DNA of 18,145 bases from JABEVB01 sp049965775. Lineage in GTDB: Bacteria > Planctomycetota > Phycisphaerae > WQYP01. The stretch spans positions 1 to 18,145 of the forward strand of contig JBMFVX010000056.1 in assembly GCA_049965775.1 (NCBI GenBank), read 5' to 3'. Positions 16,609 to 18,145 of the stretch are shown here, one piece after another. The number at the start of each line of letters is the position of its first letter. Positions within the stretch are counted from its first letter, which is position 1. The position numbers and the translations under genes are program-made. The notes beneath the pieces were generated by a model. The model did not search any database and was not told the origin of the DNA. It worked only from the letters and a program-made list of their open reading frames with translations.

Positions 16609-18063
16609 TCACGTGGCGCAGCAGCTTAGCTGCGAGATGCTTTTATCAAAGGCGATAGCTGCAAGTTTGATGCCCTCGCCCAACGTAAGATAAGGATGAA
16701 AGCATTCACGAATTTGGCGCACCGTTATACCGAACTTAATGGCTAAGGCCGCCTCCATTAACAGTTCGGAACCTTCGGCCGCTACAATTCGCGCCCCCAA
16801 TAATAGATCGGTATTTTTATCACGAATCAGTGTGATCAGCCCGCGGGTATCGTGTGCGGCGATGGCCCGCGGAACGGCGCTAAGCGGCAGCGTAACGGCC
16901 TGGGCTTGGTACCCTGCGGCAAGAGCCTGCGGCTCGTCCATACCTACGCCGGCAACTTGTGGATCAGTAAATATGACCCAAGGCAAGGCCGTGTAATCGG
17001 CTCGCCGGTTGTTGCCGGTAAGCGCGTTTTCAGCGGCAATAGCGCCCTCATACGCTGCGGCGTATACGAACATGTTTCGACCCAGCACGTCACCGGCAGC
17101 CCATACCCCCGGCACGGCGGTTTGCAGGGTGTCGTCCGTTTGAACAAAGCCGCGGCTATCGAGGCGCACGCCCAACGCCTCCAGCCCCATGTTTGCGGTA
17201 TTGGGCCTTCGGCCGGTTGCTACAAGCAGTTTACTGGCGACGAACTCCCGGCTCTGGCCGCGACTGCTAGCCGCTAAATGAACCGTATTTTGACGATGAA
17301 AAACGCTGTCTATTGCAATGCCGGTATGCACCTCAAGGCCCTCGGCCGCAAGGCATTGGGCCAGCGCTCCGGAAATATGCACGGACTCGGTCGGCAAGAT
17401 GTGCTCAGAACGCTGCAGCACCGTTACGCGACTGCCGAGCCGGGCGAACATTTGAGCACATTCGAGTGCAATGTATCGCCCGCCCAGCACAATAAGTGAT
17501 TCCGGCAGCGAGGTCAGCTCGAAGGCGCTTTCATTGGTAAGGCAGTCCGCCTCCCTAAGGCCCGGTATAGGCGGTATGGCGGGCGCGGCTCCGGAAGCGA
17601 TGATAATAGAACCTGCGCTTATGCGGTTGCCCCCTATCAACACGGTATGACGATCCAAAAGCTTTGCTTGGCCAGTCAAAAACTCTACTTCCGGCAACCT
17701 GCTGATAACATCCCCATACTTGGCCTGGCGCAGCCCGGTCACCAATCGGTCTTTCTCCGCCATAATGGAGGCAAAATCAGCCACACGTCCCGTGGTCTCT
17801 ATTCCCGCAAATGCGGGGTGCTGGCTGCGGTGCACACTTTCGGCGGCGCGAATAAGGGTTTTTGATGGCACGCAACCCACGTTGACACAAGTGCCTCCTA
17901 TGGGCAATCGGTCGTTGGCTATAACAACCCGCTTTGCACCAAGTTCCACTGCGCGGGTGGCGGCGGCGAAGGCCGCTGATCCACCGCCGACAATAAACAA
18001 GTCGGCACGCGTGGATTGGCCGGTATGATTACAGCAGGCATGAAGAGTTGATGTCTCGTGCAT
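16609..18063 (-). CDS. merA: Mercuric reductase MerA without NmerA domain
   Basis: A 484-residue FAD/NAD(P)H disulfide oxidoreductase reducing Hg(II) to Hg(0) in the cytoplasm. Motifs are the FAD dinucleotide fold DLFIVGGGSAAFAAATRAVE (21-40), the redox pair C59/C64 in GGTCVNVGCVPSK, the second fold LIVLGGRYIALECAQMFARLGSRVTVL (about 190-215), and GVWAAGDV for FAD. The C-terminal C481-C482 pair is the MerA Hg-delivery site and separates it from lipoamide dehydrogenase. The N-terminal HMA domain is absent, but a C10-C11 pair stands near the start. The ATG at 18063 has GAAAGGA six bases before it; an ATG at 18084 adds only MLLKGYI. The preceding frame ends 11 bp upstream. Confidence 0.93.
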   Translation of the reverse strand: MHETSTLHACCNHTGQSTRADLFIVGGGSAAFAAATRAVELGAKRVVIANDRLPIGGTCVNVGCVPSKTLIRAAESVHRSQHPAFAGIETTGRVADFASIMAEKDRLVTGLRQAKYGDVISRLPEVEFLTGQAKLLDRHTVLIGGNRISAGSIIIASGAAPAIPPIPGLREADCLTNESAFELTSLPESLIVLGGRYIALECAQMFARLGSRVTVLQRSEHILPTESVHISGALAQCLAAEGLEVHTGIAIDSVFHRQNTVHLAASSRGQSREFVASKLLVATGRRPNTANMGLEALGVRLDSRGFVQTDDTLQTAVPGVWAAGDVLGRNMFVYAAAYEGAIAAENALTGNNRRADYTALPWVIFTDPQVAGVGMDEPQALAAGYQAQAVTLPLSAVPRAIAAHDTRGLITLIRDKNTDLLLGARIVAAEGSELLMEAALAIKFGITVRQIRECFHPYLTLGEGIKLAAIAFDKSISQLSCCAT

Positions 18064-18074
18064 AATGTATCCTT

Positions 18075-18145
18075 TCAACAACATTTCGCCGCGCCGGCCG
18101 CTCTGCGTTTGGCATAGGCCAAGCTCACAGGCATCAGTCTACACC
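18075..18145 (-). CDS. 3' end of an unidentified gene upstream of merA
   Basis: One minus-strand frame is open from the window edge to a TGA at 18075-18077 and reads, over its last residues, MPVSLAYAKRRAAGAAKCC. The stop lies 11 bases before the merA ATG and overlaps its ribosome site, the spacing of an operon. The C-terminal Cys-Cys would suit another Hg-handling protein of the operon. The fragment is too short to name a family and could be chance open frame. Confidence 0.4.
   Translation of the reverse strand, partial: CRLMPVSLAYAKRRAAGAAKCC

Overview
The window is about 18 kb of moderately GC-rich bacterial chromosome. It combines an ImuA-ImuB-DnaE2 mutasome, an McsA-McsB protein-arginine kinase pair outside a recognisable ctsR/clpC context, a Trm112-like protein with a 'CPLT' start, and long intergenic stretches full of REP-like hairpins. 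The best guess is an environmental Gram-negative outside the Proteobacteria, perhaps Planctomycetota. That is inference from gene content only; there is no marker gene here that settles it.

Layout, left to right. (1) 1-329, minus: the 5' part of a REP-associated tyrosine transposase (RAYT), cut by the window edge. (2) 330-1773: a gene desert holding several hairpin repeats, one 160-bp palindromic MITE-like element, and two copies of a second repeat family. (3) 1774-4657, minus: dacB-like PBP4 peptidase followed closely by an amidohydrolase/deaminase. (4) 4676-5187: another repeat cluster. (5) 5188-6576, minus: phosphomannomutase/phosphoglucomutase. (6) 6577-7026: a divergent intergenic region with a third repeat copy and a good sigma70-type promoter. 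(7) 7027-13060, plus: imuA, imuB, dnaE2 and a SRAP (YedK/HMCES-type) gene, one tightly packed DNA-damage cassette. (8) 13357-13427, minus: tRNA-Ala(CGC). (9) 13542-15631, plus: Trm112-like, mcsA, mcsB. (10) 15778-18145, minus: a mercury operon with merA and a MerT-MerP fusion, preceded by the 3' end of an unidentified gene.

Functional themes. The ImuA/ImuB/DnaE2 trio is the known error-prone translesion system. The SRAP protein, which crosslinks to abasic sites, follows 45 bp later and may serve the same damage response. McsA/McsB would mark proteins with phosphoarginine for Clp degradation. The mer genes import Hg(II) and reduce it; extra Cys-Cys pairs recur at protein ends in this operon. 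Cell-envelope functions are represented by dacB and the phosphohexomutase.

The most unusual signals are in the non-coding DNA: two different nonautonomous inverted-repeat elements and at least three other hairpin repeats, in a window that also starts with a RAYT gene. I did not find a wholly new protein system; the candidates for new biology are the repeat families, the SRAP linkage and the Cys-Cys features of the mer operon.
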